From Burkholderiales bacterium (GTDB taxonomy: Bacteria; Pseudomonadota; Gammaproteobacteria; Burkholderiales; Burkholderiaceae_C), in the NCBI GenBank assembly GCA_005793295.1, contig SXSX01000163.1, positions 1 to 15,427 of the forward strand: a stretch of DNA of 15,427 nucleotides. Direction: 5' to 3'. The notes under the pieces were generated by a model. It saw only the letters and a program-made list of their open reading frames with translations. It was not told the DNA's origin and did not search any database. The first letter of the stretch is position 1; each line of letters starts with the position of its first letter. Shown here one piece after another: positions 7,700 to 15,182 of this stretch. A program made the translations under genes and the position numbers.

Positions 7700-8812
7700 A
7701 TGACCGAAGACGCCGATCAAGCGAACTCCACCCCAACCCAAGAACCCGCTGCGGCCCCCAGCCCCAAGCATGTGGTGCTATGGGGTGCGGGGCTTGCTAA
7801 CCTACGCTTTCTCGCCGCTTTTGCCAAACACCCTACGCCCCATACCCACATCAGCCTGATCACACCCCTCAGTACCGTGATCAACCCCCGGCGCTTAGCC
7901 GAGTGGGTTGCGGGAACCCTGCCATTGGATGCCTGCGCTAACAATATCGCACAAGGCGTGGAGCGCAGCGGCGTGCAATGGATTCAAAATAACGCCGTCG
8001 CCTTAGACGCAGCCGCACACACCCTTCAGCTTGATGATGGGACAACCCTCGCGTTTGACTTCCTTTCAATCAACACCACGGCTAAGTCTCAACGCGACAG
8101 CAATGAAATGAATCTTCCCGGTGTGCGTGAACACGCCATGTCTGTTGCGCCCTTAGAAAAATTTGCCAGCCTTTGGCCACGGGTGTGTGAGCTGGGTAAG
8201 ACCCGGCCCTTGCGCCTCTCTGTCATTGGCACGGGAACCCAAGCGTTTGAGTTGGCAATGGCGATTCGACACCGTATGCCGCTTGCTGCAGTCACTTGGC
8301 TACCCGGCCCCTCTGAGCCACAGCAGAGCTACCCCGCTGAATTACACCAACACATGCGTGCAGCCCTGAAAGCGCAGCGTGTGGACGTGCTGTTTGAGCC
8401 GGTCACGGCGCTCACGCATGACGACGTATGGCTGACCGGCAGCACGCGCTTGGCCTGCGATGTACCCATCTTGGTGCTCCCCCAACCCGTACCAGAATGG
8501 TTAGAAAGCAGCGGTCTCAACACCACTGAAGTATTGCGCTTTGGTGAAGAGCCAAGCACCAGTGTGGCCACCGATGCGTTTGAACGCAGCACCAACCATC
8601 CTCAGGTATTTTTTGTTCACGAAGACAGTGCCGTGTTGGCGCACAACCTCAGCGCTGCGCTGTCACCCGAGAAACCGCACACACTGCGAGCCGCCACCAA
8701 AGATCCACTGAAGATATTTTTTGCAGCCCGACACCATGCCATTGCTTATTGGCGCGGGCGCAGCGCCCAAGGGCGTTGGGTGAAATGGCTTAAAAGATAC
8801 TTAAAGTTATGA
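7700..8812 (+). CDS. Degenerate NDH-2-like flavoprotein paralog beside SelD fusion
   Basis: This 370-residue protein resembles the N-terminal domain of the preceding SelD fusion along its whole length, but its cofactor motifs are eroded. VLWGAGLANL (26–35) replaces VLIGGGHSHV. VIGTGTQAFEL (175–185) replaces VVGAGAGGVEL. VFFVHEDSAV (303–312) stands where the FAD-contacting IFAAGDVASM would be, so the key Gly-Asp is gone. Shared elements remain, including an N-terminal SLITP/TLICT strand, DFLSINT/DVVSINT and a similar C-terminal end (WVKWLKRYLKL against WRWKDWIDRRFM). It starts 4 bases after the selD stop, with no strong Shine–Dalgarno, so it is probably coupled. It likely arose by tandem duplication and may now be a non-catalytic partner. 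Residues 1–22 look disordered. A weakly active flavoenzyme cannot be excluded. Confidence 0.75.
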   Translation: MTEDADQANSTPTQEPAAAPSPKHVVLWGAGLANLRFLAAFAKHPTPHTHISLITPLSTVINPRRLAEWVAGTLPLDACANNIAQGVERSGVQWIQNNAVALDAAAHTLQLDDGTTLAFDFLSINTTAKSQRDSNEMNLPGVREHAMSVAPLEKFASLWPRVCELGKTRPLRLSVIGTGTQAFELAMAIRHRMPLAAVTWLPGPSEPQQSYPAELHQHMRAALKAQRVDVLFEPVTALTHDDVWLTGSTRLACDVPILVLPQPVPEWLESSGLNTTEVLRFGEEPSTSVATDAFERSTNHPQVFFVHEDSAVLAHNLSAALSPEKPHTLRAATKDPLKIFFAARHHAIAYWRGRSAQGRWVKWLKRYLKL

Positions 8813-8844
8813 TCACCGTTATGCTTTCACGCTAGGAGAATACG

Positions 8845-9315
8845 ATGACCCAACCCATAGAAAACGCTGCTGTGAAAGCCCCCGAACGCAAAGTCGATGC
8901 CCTACTTGCGCATTACAGCCTGAGCCACACCCACCCCGTCAATGAGCTGATTCATTACATCGCTATTCCCGCCATCATGCTGAGCTTGGCGGGTTTGATG
9001 TTTGCGATTCACCCTGCCGTTGTTTTGGTATTTTTTGGGGCCAGCTTGGTGTACTACGCCCGCTTGTCTGGGCCTTTCACGATCTGCATGTTGCTGGGCA
9101 CCTCGGTGCTTTTGACCATTGTGGACGCCCTCAACCAGCGCGGTATTTTGGTCACTACAAGCGTGGCAATTTTTGTGGTCGCTTGGATTTTTCAGTTCAT
9201 CGGCCACCACCTCGAAGGTAAAAAACCCTCTTTTTTTGAGGACATCCAATACCTGTGGGTCGGCCCGTTGTTTGTATTAAGCAAAGTCTTTACACGTTTA
9301 GGTTTGCATTGGTAG
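8845..9315 (+). CDS. Mpo1-like (DUF962/YGL010w) membrane protein
   Basis: This small membrane protein of 156 residues belongs to the Mpo1/DUF962 family. The family signature is present near the N-terminus as HYSLSHTHPVNELIHYIAIP (residues 23–42, with His28, His30, Asn33 and His37). A second His-rich motif, FIGHHLEGKKPSFFED (118–133), precedes GPLFV (140–144). About four hydrophobic segments lie between residues 38 and 150. Yeast Mpo1 is an iron-dependent dioxygenase that shortens 2-hydroxy fatty acids during phytosphingosine breakdown. The bacterial substrate is not known, though a 2-hydroxy fatty acid is a reasonable guess. AGGAG at 8834–8838, 6 bases before the ATG, fixes the start. The 32-base gap from the previous gene leaves it open whether it belongs to that operon. 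Confidence 0.85.
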   Translation: MTQPIENAAVKAPERKVDALLAHYSLSHTHPVNELIHYIAIPAIMLSLAGLMFAIHPAVVLVFFGASLVYYARLSGPFTICMLLGTSVLLTIVDALNQRGILVTTSVAIFVVAWIFQFIGHHLEGKKPSFFEDIQYLWVGPLFVLSKVFTRLGLHW

Positions 9316-9331
9316 ATATTTCAGGGATGGG

Positions 9332-9360
9332 TAGCAGAACTTAGGGAAAACCCTTATAGT
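9332..9360 (+). promoter_or_regulatory. Candidate promoter with palindrome, leaderless start downstream
   Basis: TATAGT at 9355–9360 matches five of six bases of a -10 box. The sequence 17 bases upstream, TAGCAG at 9332–9337, is a poor -35, so an activator may be needed. Between them lies the palindrome TTAGGGAAAACCCTTA at 9341–9356, whose perfect core is AGGG-AAAA-CCCT and which touches the -10. It could be an operator. Transcription would begin about 9367, directly at the ATG of the next gene (9368), predicting a leaderless mRNA. No ribosome-binding site is evident. Confidence 0.4.
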
Positions 9361-9367
9361 AGGGTCT

Positions 9368-10102
9368 ATGCTCCTCTTCCAGTCCATGTTGCATGAGCTT
9401 TGGCACGCGGCCCGGGCTTTGCTTCATCCCCATCTCAAAACCGCTGACCTGCAGCGCCATATCAGCCACGCGGCGGTGGCTGTCGTGCCTATCCGCGCCT
9501 TGGCTGAGCGCCACAGAAAATCAGTTTTATCCCATTTACTCGAGTTGCCCCCCGAAGACCGCTATTTGCGCTTTGGGTACGCGGCACAAGACTCCCAAAT
9601 TGAGCGCTATGCAGAGGGACTCGACTTTGTCAAAGACAAAGTGTTTGGCATCTTTGACCGGCGCTTGCGCCTGATCGCCGTGGCGCATTTGGCGTACTCC
9701 CAAGACAGCCACTTTGAGACCTGCGCTGAGTTCGGCGTCTCGGTTTTATCCCATGCCCGCAGCCGTGGCTTAGGAAGCAAGCTTTTTGCACGAGCCCAGG
9801 TCCATGCCACCAACGACCGAATTTCCTTGATGTTTATCCACGCATTAAGTGAAAACACCGCCATGCTAAAAATCGCGCGGCGGGCGGGCGCAACGGTCGA
9901 GCGCGAGGGCAGTGAATCGGATGCTTATCTGCGCTTACCTGCCCCGTCGATGCACACCCGCATGAGTGAAATTATCGATGACCAAATTGCCGATACCGAC
10001 TACCGGCTCAAAGTGCAAGCCAAGCAATTTTGGGAAATACTGGCTGACGTCCAAGAGGTGCGCCGCTTAACGCAAGACGCACAAAGCAAAGTCTCCCCTT
10101 AA
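9368..10102 (+). CDS. GNAT-family N-acetyltransferase
   Basis: This is a cytoplasmic acyl-CoA-dependent acetyltransferase of the GNAT superfamily, 244 residues. The N-terminal ~35 residues are a helical extension; the GNAT fold covers roughly residues 36–192. The acetyl-CoA pyrophosphate loop is visible as R131-S-R-G-L-G136 after strand EFGVSVLSHA, and the later SENTAMLKIARRAGA (161–175) is the usual helix and turn of motif B. The C-terminal 50 residues are polar and probably helical. The substrate (protein, small molecule or antibiotic) cannot be read from the sequence. The ATG at 9368 lies 52 bases after the previous stop and just after a candidate promoter; Met7 is an alternative start. 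It is followed by an 84-base gap without a clear terminator. Confidence 0.82.
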   Translation: MLLFQSMLHELWHAARALLHPHLKTADLQRHISHAAVAVVPIRALAERHRKSVLSHLLELPPEDRYLRFGYAAQDSQIERYAEGLDFVKDKVFGIFDRRLRLIAVAHLAYSQDSHFETCAEFGVSVLSHARSRGLGSKLFARAQVHATNDRISLMFIHALSENTAMLKIARRAGATVEREGSESDAYLRLPAPSMHTRMSEIIDDQIADTDYRLKVQAKQFWEILADVQEVRRLTQDAQSKVSP

Positions 10103-10186
10103 GGCGCCCACCGATTTTCACACCAGCGCAGCACGCATCGGCTATCCTAGCGACTTCGCAACCACGGCATCCCCTGCCCCACGTCA

Positions 10187-11059
10187 GTGTCAGACCCCCA
10201 CCCCGCGTATTCCCCTGAAAAAGAAGACAAACGTACTTTTCTTCAAAAGCTCGCTGAATTTATTCACCCGGGCCCTGACTCTACCGACGAGTTGATTGAA
10301 ACCTTGGCCGAGGCCGAAGACAACAAAATTATTGGAGCCCAGTCCCGGGCGATGCTCGAAGGCGTGATTCGCATGGCCGATATGACCGCCGGCGACGTGA
10401 TGGTTCCTGCAACGCGGATGGACGTGATCGACATTCAAGCGCCCATGGACGACTTGATGCACACCGTCATTGACACTGCCCACTCGCGTTTTCCGGTATT
10501 TGAGGGTGAGCGTGAAAACATCATTGGCACGCTGATGGCCAAAGATTTACTCAAACTCCAACGTGCCCCTGAATTAAATATTCGCGCTTTATTACGCCCT
10601 GCTGTTTTTGTTCCGGAGACCAAAGGTTTGAACGACCTTTTGCGAGACTTTCGCGGTTACCGCAACCATTTGGCGATCGTGATTGATGAGTTTGGGCGGG
10701 TTGCAGGTTTGATCACGATTGAAGATGTTTTAGAACAAATCGTCGGCGAGATTGAAGATGAGTTTGACATTGAAGACGACGAAGGCGATATCTTCGCCTT
10801 GGCAGACCAAACCTTCCGCGTTGGCGGCGATACGCCGATTGAGCGCGTGAACACGGCCTTTGGCGTGCAGGTTCAAGGCAGCGAACCCGAAGACGACTTT
10901 GACACGATTGGCGGCCTGATTGCGCACGCCATGGGGCATGTTCCCAAACGCGGGGAGCGCCATGTGGTGGCTGGCTTGCAGTTTGTCGTCTTGCACACCA
11001 AGGGCGGCGCAGTGCGCTGGTTCAAAGTGTCTTCTGTGGCGCAAGCGCCCAAGGCCTAA
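10187..11059 (+). CDS. corC: CorC/YbeX-type CBS-domain protein (magnesium/cobalt efflux accessory)
   Basis: This soluble protein of 290 residues is of the short CorC (YbeX) type, without the membrane DUF21 domain. It has two CBS domains, about residues 71–122 (VMVPATRMDV...MAKDLL) and 134–194 (DEFGRVAGLITIEDVLEQIVGEIEDEFD region), and a CorC_HlyC C-terminal domain at about 203–281. The length matches E. coli CorC (292). It is associated with magnesium and cobalt homeostasis, and in E. coli YbeX also with ribosome function. The start is GTG at 10187; the N-terminus from there agrees with Burkholderiales homologs as I remember them, although no Shine–Dalgarno precedes it. TATCCT at 10143–10148 could be a -10, but I see no properly spaced -35. 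lnt follows after 5 bases, the same order as in E. coli ybeX–lnt. Confidence 0.93.
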   Translation: MSDPHPAYSPEKEDKRTFLQKLAEFIHPGPDSTDELIETLAEAEDNKIIGAQSRAMLEGVIRMADMTAGDVMVPATRMDVIDIQAPMDDLMHTVIDTAHSRFPVFEGERENIIGTLMAKDLLKLQRAPELNIRALLRPAVFVPETKGLNDLLRDFRGYRNHLAIVIDEFGRVAGLITIEDVLEQIVGEIEDEFDIEDDEGDIFALADQTFRVGGDTPIERVNTAFGVQVQGSEPEDDFDTIGGLIAHAMGHVPKRGERHVVAGLQFVVLHTKGGAVRWFKVSSVAQAPKA

Positions 11060-11064
11060 CAACC

Positions 11065-12594
11065 GTGTGGCCGCTGCTTTTTCTTGCGGCGCTGTGCCAC
11101 GCTGCAAGTATCGCGTGGCCTTTTCAATTGGGCTTTGAAAACGGCCAATCGCTGTGGGTGTTGCAATGGCTCTCCATGGCTGGTTTGGGATTCGCGTTAC
11201 AAAAAGCCCAAAGCGCGCGCCACGCCTTTGCGATCGGACAAGGCTTTGCCACCCTCGCTTTAAGCGCAACGTTTTGGTGGTTGTTTGTTGCGATGCATAC
11301 CTACGGTGGATTGCCAGCGGTCTTGGCCGTCCTGGCGATCGTGGCCTTGGCCGCAGCCCTTGGTCTTTATTACGCTTTGGCTTGTGCGCTGTGGTGGTGG
11401 CTGGCCCAGAAAAATCCCCGTCACGCGGCGCTGGCCTTTGGAGCGTTGTGGACGATTGCAGAGTTAGCGCGTGGCACGTGGCTCACGGGGTTTGGCTGGG
11501 GTGCAGGCGGTTACGCCCACCTGGATGGACCCTTGGCGTTTTATATTCCTTGGTTGGGCGTGTACGGCGTTGGGGCACTATCGGCTTGGGCGGGGATGGC
11601 GCTGGCCCAGGGGAAAAACGGACCACGCTGGCAATGGGCTGCGCTGGCCTTGCTTCTTGTTGTTTCAGTTGTAATTCCACATGCCAATGACCGCTTCAGC
11701 CGCAGCAACGGAGAACTCAGCGTTACGGTCTTACAAGGCAATATCGCGCAAAACGAAAAGTTTGAAGCCCGTACCGGTATTGCCCAATCGCTGGAGTGGT
11801 ACCGCCAATCGCTTTTTATCGCAAAGACGCAGCTGGTAGTGGCCCCTGAAACTGCGCTTCCGGTTTTGCCGCAGCAACTTCCCCCGCAGTATTGGAATGA
11901 TTTACGAACCCACTTTCAGCGCAATGGCCAAGCCGCGCTCGTCGGCATTCCTTTGGGGGACAACACCTTGGGCTACACCAATTCGGTGGTGGGTTTCCTG
12001 CCTGAGTCCAAAGAGGTATTGCGTTACGACAAACACCATTTGGTTCCCTTTGGTGAATTTATACCGCCGCTGTTTCGCTGGTTCACCGAATTGATGCACA
12101 TCCCCTTAGGCGACTTCAACCGCGGCGCAGTAGCACAGCCACCCTTCGCCTTTGCAGGCCAGCGCCTCGCGCCGCATATTTGTTACGAAGATTTGTTTGG
12201 CGAGGAACTCGCGCAGCGCTTTGCCGAGACCGCTTCCAGCCCCACGGTGTTTGTCAATCTCAGCAATATCGCGTGGTTTGGCGACACCGTTGCGATTGAC
12301 CAGCACCTCAATATTGCGCGGATGCGGGCCTTGGAGTTTGAGCGGCCTTTTGTTCGCGCCACCAACACCGGAGCCACCGTATTGATTGACCACCACGGAC
12401 ACGTGACTCATTCGGTGCCCCGATTAACGCAAGCCATTTTGGTCGGCGAGGTGAACGCCCGCGAAGGAATCACGCCTTACGCGTGGTGGGCGAGCCGCTT
12501 TGGTTTATGGCCGCTTTGGCTCATCTGCATCGCACTGGCAGTGTTTAGCTTTGCCCCATTCGCACCAATTGGCCTGGGCGGGCGTCCGAAATAA
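11065..12594 (+). CDS. lnt: Apolipoprotein N-acyltransferase
   Basis: This inner-membrane enzyme does the last step of lipoprotein maturation, moving an acyl chain from a phospholipid to the N-terminal cysteine of apolipoproteins. The length of 509 residues agrees with E. coli Lnt (512). Residues 1–205 hold about six to seven membrane segments, the nitrilase-type catalytic domain follows (about 215–465), and a last membrane segment lies at 481–500. The catalytic triad is visible as Glu262 (VVAPETALP), Lys323 (YDKHHLVPFGEF) and Cys373 (HICYEDLFGEE). The start is GTG, 5 bases after corC, and no nearby upstream in-frame ATG or GTG exists, so the pair is probably co-transcribed. Its last 50 bases are overlapped on the opposite strand by the convergent amidohydrolase gene, leaving no room for a terminator between them. 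Confidence 0.95.
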   Translation: MWPLLFLAALCHAASIAWPFQLGFENGQSLWVLQWLSMAGLGFALQKAQSARHAFAIGQGFATLALSATFWWLFVAMHTYGGLPAVLAVLAIVALAAALGLYYALACALWWWLAQKNPRHAALAFGALWTIAELARGTWLTGFGWGAGGYAHLDGPLAFYIPWLGVYGVGALSAWAGMALAQGKNGPRWQWAALALLLVVSVVIPHANDRFSRSNGELSVTVLQGNIAQNEKFEARTGIAQSLEWYRQSLFIAKTQLVVAPETALPVLPQQLPPQYWNDLRTHFQRNGQAALVGIPLGDNTLGYTNSVVGFLPESKEVLRYDKHHLVPFGEFIPPLFRWFTELMHIPLGDFNRGAVAQPPFAFAGQRLAPHICYEDLFGEELAQRFAETASSPTVFVNLSNIAWFGDTVAIDQHLNIARMRALEFERPFVRATNTGATVLIDHHGHVTHSVPRLTQAILVGEVNAREGITPYAWWASRFGLWPLWLICIALAVFSFAPFAPIGLGGRPK

Positions 12595-14299
12595 CGCCGT
12601 TAGCTTGCACCTGTTCTCCTGCAACCCAGGTGGCGACGTAGCCCTTGGCCCGCTGCACGAAACGCTTACCGCCGGCGGGTAAATCGTGTTCGAGCTTGGG
12701 CAGCCCCACGCTGAGTTGGGCTGGGTCAATCGCATTCAAATCGGCCCGCATGCCCGGAGCAATCACCCCGCGATCGGTTAACCCCAAATAGCGCGCGTTG
12801 CGCTGGGTCAGCATCTCGACCGCCCGCTCCAAAGGGAGCGCATCGCGACCCCGGTCTCTAACCCAGTGGGTCAACATAAAGGTAGTGAAGCTGGCATCAC
12901 ACACCGTACCCACATGGGCGCCCGCGTCGCTCAGGCTGCTTAGCGCACGCGGATGGTCTAGCATTTTGCGTACCGCGTCTAGTGAACCTTCGTTGTAGTT
13001 AAAAATCGGAAAGTAAATTAACCCTTCACCGCTGCCTGCGCACAGGTGGTCGTAGATCGCTTCTAACGCAGATATGCCCGATTGCTTCGCACGGACCAAA
13101 AAGCTTTGCATCACCGAAGGCTCGTAGTTCAGGGTGCCTTCCAGCGCAAACATCCGCCCGCTGATTAGTTCAATTTTTGCCAGCAAGAGATCTACCAATG
13201 GCGGAATGGCGCTGCCGTCACCAGCCAATCGCTCTGATTTTTCTTGCAACAGGCGGGCTTTGCGTTCGGGTTCGCGCAGCGCTGCCGCCCTCTCTGCCAG
13301 CGGCAAATGGGCCACGGCTTTGTAGGAAGCAAAGCCCATGAAAGGATGAAAGCTGGCCTCCAACCCAATCAATACCCCAATACCCCGCGCAGCCGTTTGC
13401 AAATACAAAGGCAGGCCTTGGGCAACGGCTGCGTCCACCCGCGATTGAATTTTGAGGTACTGCTCACCGCCCGGGTCGCGCTGCAACCAAGTTAAAGACA
13501 CGGGCTTACCACTGGCTTGGGCCAAGGTTTCCACCAAATCAAACTCTGCGTCAAACTCACCAGGCCCTTGCAACAGGTTGTAATCACTGACCAACTGAAT
13601 GACTCCGTGGTTCAAACCTTTCAAAGCACCAGCCAAGCCGGTCAGTTCTTGGGCGCTGGCGTTGGCCGCAGGGGTGTCTTTTCCTTCAGAGGTTCGGTGG
13701 TTGTCGCTGCGCCCAGTGCTCAATCCCAAGGCGCCCGCCTCTAAGGCTTGCCTGAGCAAAACGGCCATGGCGTCTATCTCGGCAGGTGTTGCAACTGTGT
13801 GCGCCAAAGCGCGCTCGCCCATCACATACATGCGCAAGGGGTCGTGTGGGACCTGAACCAAATAATCCAAACTGCGCGGCGTGGCCGAGAGCGCGTCCAT
13901 GTACTGCGGAAAGGTTTCCCAGTTCCAGCGAATGCCTTCATGCAGCGCAGCCCCCGGAATATCTTCCACGCCTTCCATGAGCTTGATCAAATCATCTTCA
14001 TGGCCAGGACGCACCGGGGCAAAACCGACGCCGCAGTTGCCCATCACCAAGGTGGTCACGCCGTGGTAAATGCTCGGGGTAAAACAATCGTCCCACGTGG
14101 CTTGTCCGTCATAGTGGGTGTGGATGTCAATAAACCCCGGCGTGATCCACAGGCCCGTTGCATCGATCGTTTTTTTGGAAGGCTGCGTGATGGAGCCCAC
14201 CTCCACAATCTTTCCATCGCGTACCCCGATATCAGCCACATAGGGCTGCGCCCCTGTTCCGTCAACGACGCATCCGTTTTTAAGTAGCCAGTCGAGCAT
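12545..14299 (-). CDS. Amidohydrolase of the long 'N-acyl-D-amino-acid deacylase' type
   Basis: This is a metal-dependent hydrolase of the amidohydrolase superfamily, 584 residues, longer than classical D-aminoacylase (about 480). Visible are the metal motif His60-x-His62 in GFIDIHTHYDGQ, the MGNCGVGFAP motif with Cys89 at the position of the bridging Cys, and SDAGAHVG with the catalytic Asp458. The two further His ligands of D-aminoacylase are not evident: where HxR and SHHK are expected, the sequence reads QLVSDY (235–240) and VSLTWLQRD (267–275). Hydrolysis of an N-acyl amino acid is therefore unproven. The start overlaps the end of the BASS gene by 20 bases, with GGAG 8 bases before the ATG (14308–14311 on the + strand), so the two are coupled. 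The 3' end overlaps lnt. Confidence 0.82.
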   Translation of the reverse strand: MLDWLLKNGCVVDGTGAQPYVADIGVRDGKIVEVGSITQPSKKTIDATGLWITPGFIDIHTHYDGQATWDDCFTPSIYHGVTTLVMGNCGVGFAPVRPGHEDDLIKLMEGVEDIPGAALHEGIRWNWETFPQYMDALSATPRSLDYLVQVPHDPLRMYVMGERALAHTVATPAEIDAMAVLLRQALEAGALGLSTGRSDNHRTSEGKDTPAANASAQELTGLAGALKGLNHGVIQLVSDYNLLQGPGEFDAEFDLVETLAQASGKPVSLTWLQRDPGGEQYLKIQSRVDAAVAQGLPLYLQTAARGIGVLIGLEASFHPFMGFASYKAVAHLPLAERAAALREPERKARLLQEKSERLAGDGSAIPPLVDLLLAKIELISGRMFALEGTLNYEPSVMQSFLVRAKQSGISALEAIYDHLCAGSGEGLIYFPIFNYNEGSLDAVRKMLDHPRALSSLSDAGAHVGTVCDASFTTFMLTHWVRDRGRDALPLERAVEMLTQRNARYLGLTDRGVIAPGMRADLNAIDPAQLSVGLPKLEHDLPAGGKRFVQRAKGYVATWVAGEQVQANGVISDARPGQLVRMGQS

Positions 14300-15155
14300 C
14301 TTTTCTTCTCCAAAAATAGGCCAGCCCCATACCGCTGACGATATGCCACATGCCCCACAAACTGGCCAGGGTCACCATGCCCAGGTCACTATTGAACTGC
14401 ACCGCAATGATGCCCAACGCAAGCCCTGAGTTTTGCATGCCGCCCTCAATCATCACCGCACGGCGGTCGCGCTCACTCACACCCATCACCACACTGGTAA
14501 TCCAACCAAAAAACAAACCACTGGCGTTGTGTAACACCACCAAAAGTAGCAAAGGCAATAATCCCAAAGTGAGCAACTGACGCTCTTTAATTAAACCGGC
14601 CACAATAAAAACCAAAAGTGCTCCCACGGCAAAGTGGCCCAAAGGCTTGCGAATTTTTTGTGTCAGCGTGGGCAACTGGTGGGAGGCTAACAAACCCAAG
14701 GCCATAGGAATAGCCAAGAGCATCAACAAAGTCCACCAAATAGCGGAAGGGTCAATCGCCAAGGTTTGTAGCCATGCAGCCGTATCGGGATTGGTAGCCA
14801 CCATCCAGCTGAAGTTAAAGGGGGTCGCTACCAAAGCAATCACGCTAGCCACCGCTGAGACGCTGACCGACAAGGCCGTATTGCCTTTGCCAATGTGCGT
14901 CACCACGTTGCTTAAGCTGCCGCCCGGACAGGCAGCCACCAAAATCATTGCGGTTTCTATATTAGAGGGCAGGTCTAAGACCAATGTGGCCAACCACGTG
15001 CCCACCGGAAGCAAAATAAATTGCGGAATCAAGCCGCAAATCACCGCTTTAGGCGATTGCGCAACCCGCTTAAAGTCATCCAAACGCAACTCCAGCGCCA
15101 CCGAAAAAACCATGGTGGCCAAGACCAAACCTAAAACCCATTGTTGTGAACCCAT
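14280..15155 (-). CDS. Bile acid:sodium symporter (BASS) family transporter
   Basis: This inner-membrane, probably sodium-driven secondary transporter has 291 residues and about ten hydrophobic segments, the normal size for bacterial ASBT-like proteins. The family signatures that line the sodium sites are present: ACPGGSLSNVVTHIGKGN (75–92) and EGGMQNSGLALGI (237–249). Bacterial members move bile acids, pantoate-like acids, pyruvate or other organic anions, so the substrate cannot be named. The start is fixed by AAGGAG (15162–15167 on the + strand), 6 bases before the ATG. It is the first gene of a two-gene unit with the downstream amidohydrolase, suggesting that the import substrate, or a relative of it, is then hydrolysed. 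It is transcribed away from glyQ across a 92-base gap. Confidence 0.88.
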   Translation of the reverse strand: MGSQQWVLGLVLATMVFSVALELRLDDFKRVAQSPKAVICGLIPQFILLPVGTWLATLVLDLPSNIETAMILVAACPGGSLSNVVTHIGKGNTALSVSVSAVASVIALVATPFNFSWMVATNPDTAAWLQTLAIDPSAIWWTLLMLLAIPMALGLLASHQLPTLTQKIRKPLGHFAVGALLVFIVAGLIKERQLLTLGLLPLLLLVVLHNASGLFFGWITSVVMGVSERDRRAVMIEGGMQNSGLALGIIAVQFNSDLGMVTLASLWGMWHIVSGMGLAYFWRRKDARLAT

Positions 15156-15182
15156 GCAAGTCTCCTTCTACAAAAGCATAGC

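Noticed and set aside
10115..10148. Promoter for corC from TTTTCA/TTCACA and TATCCT
   Set aside because: The spacing is 20–22 bases, too long for a normal sigma-70 promoter.
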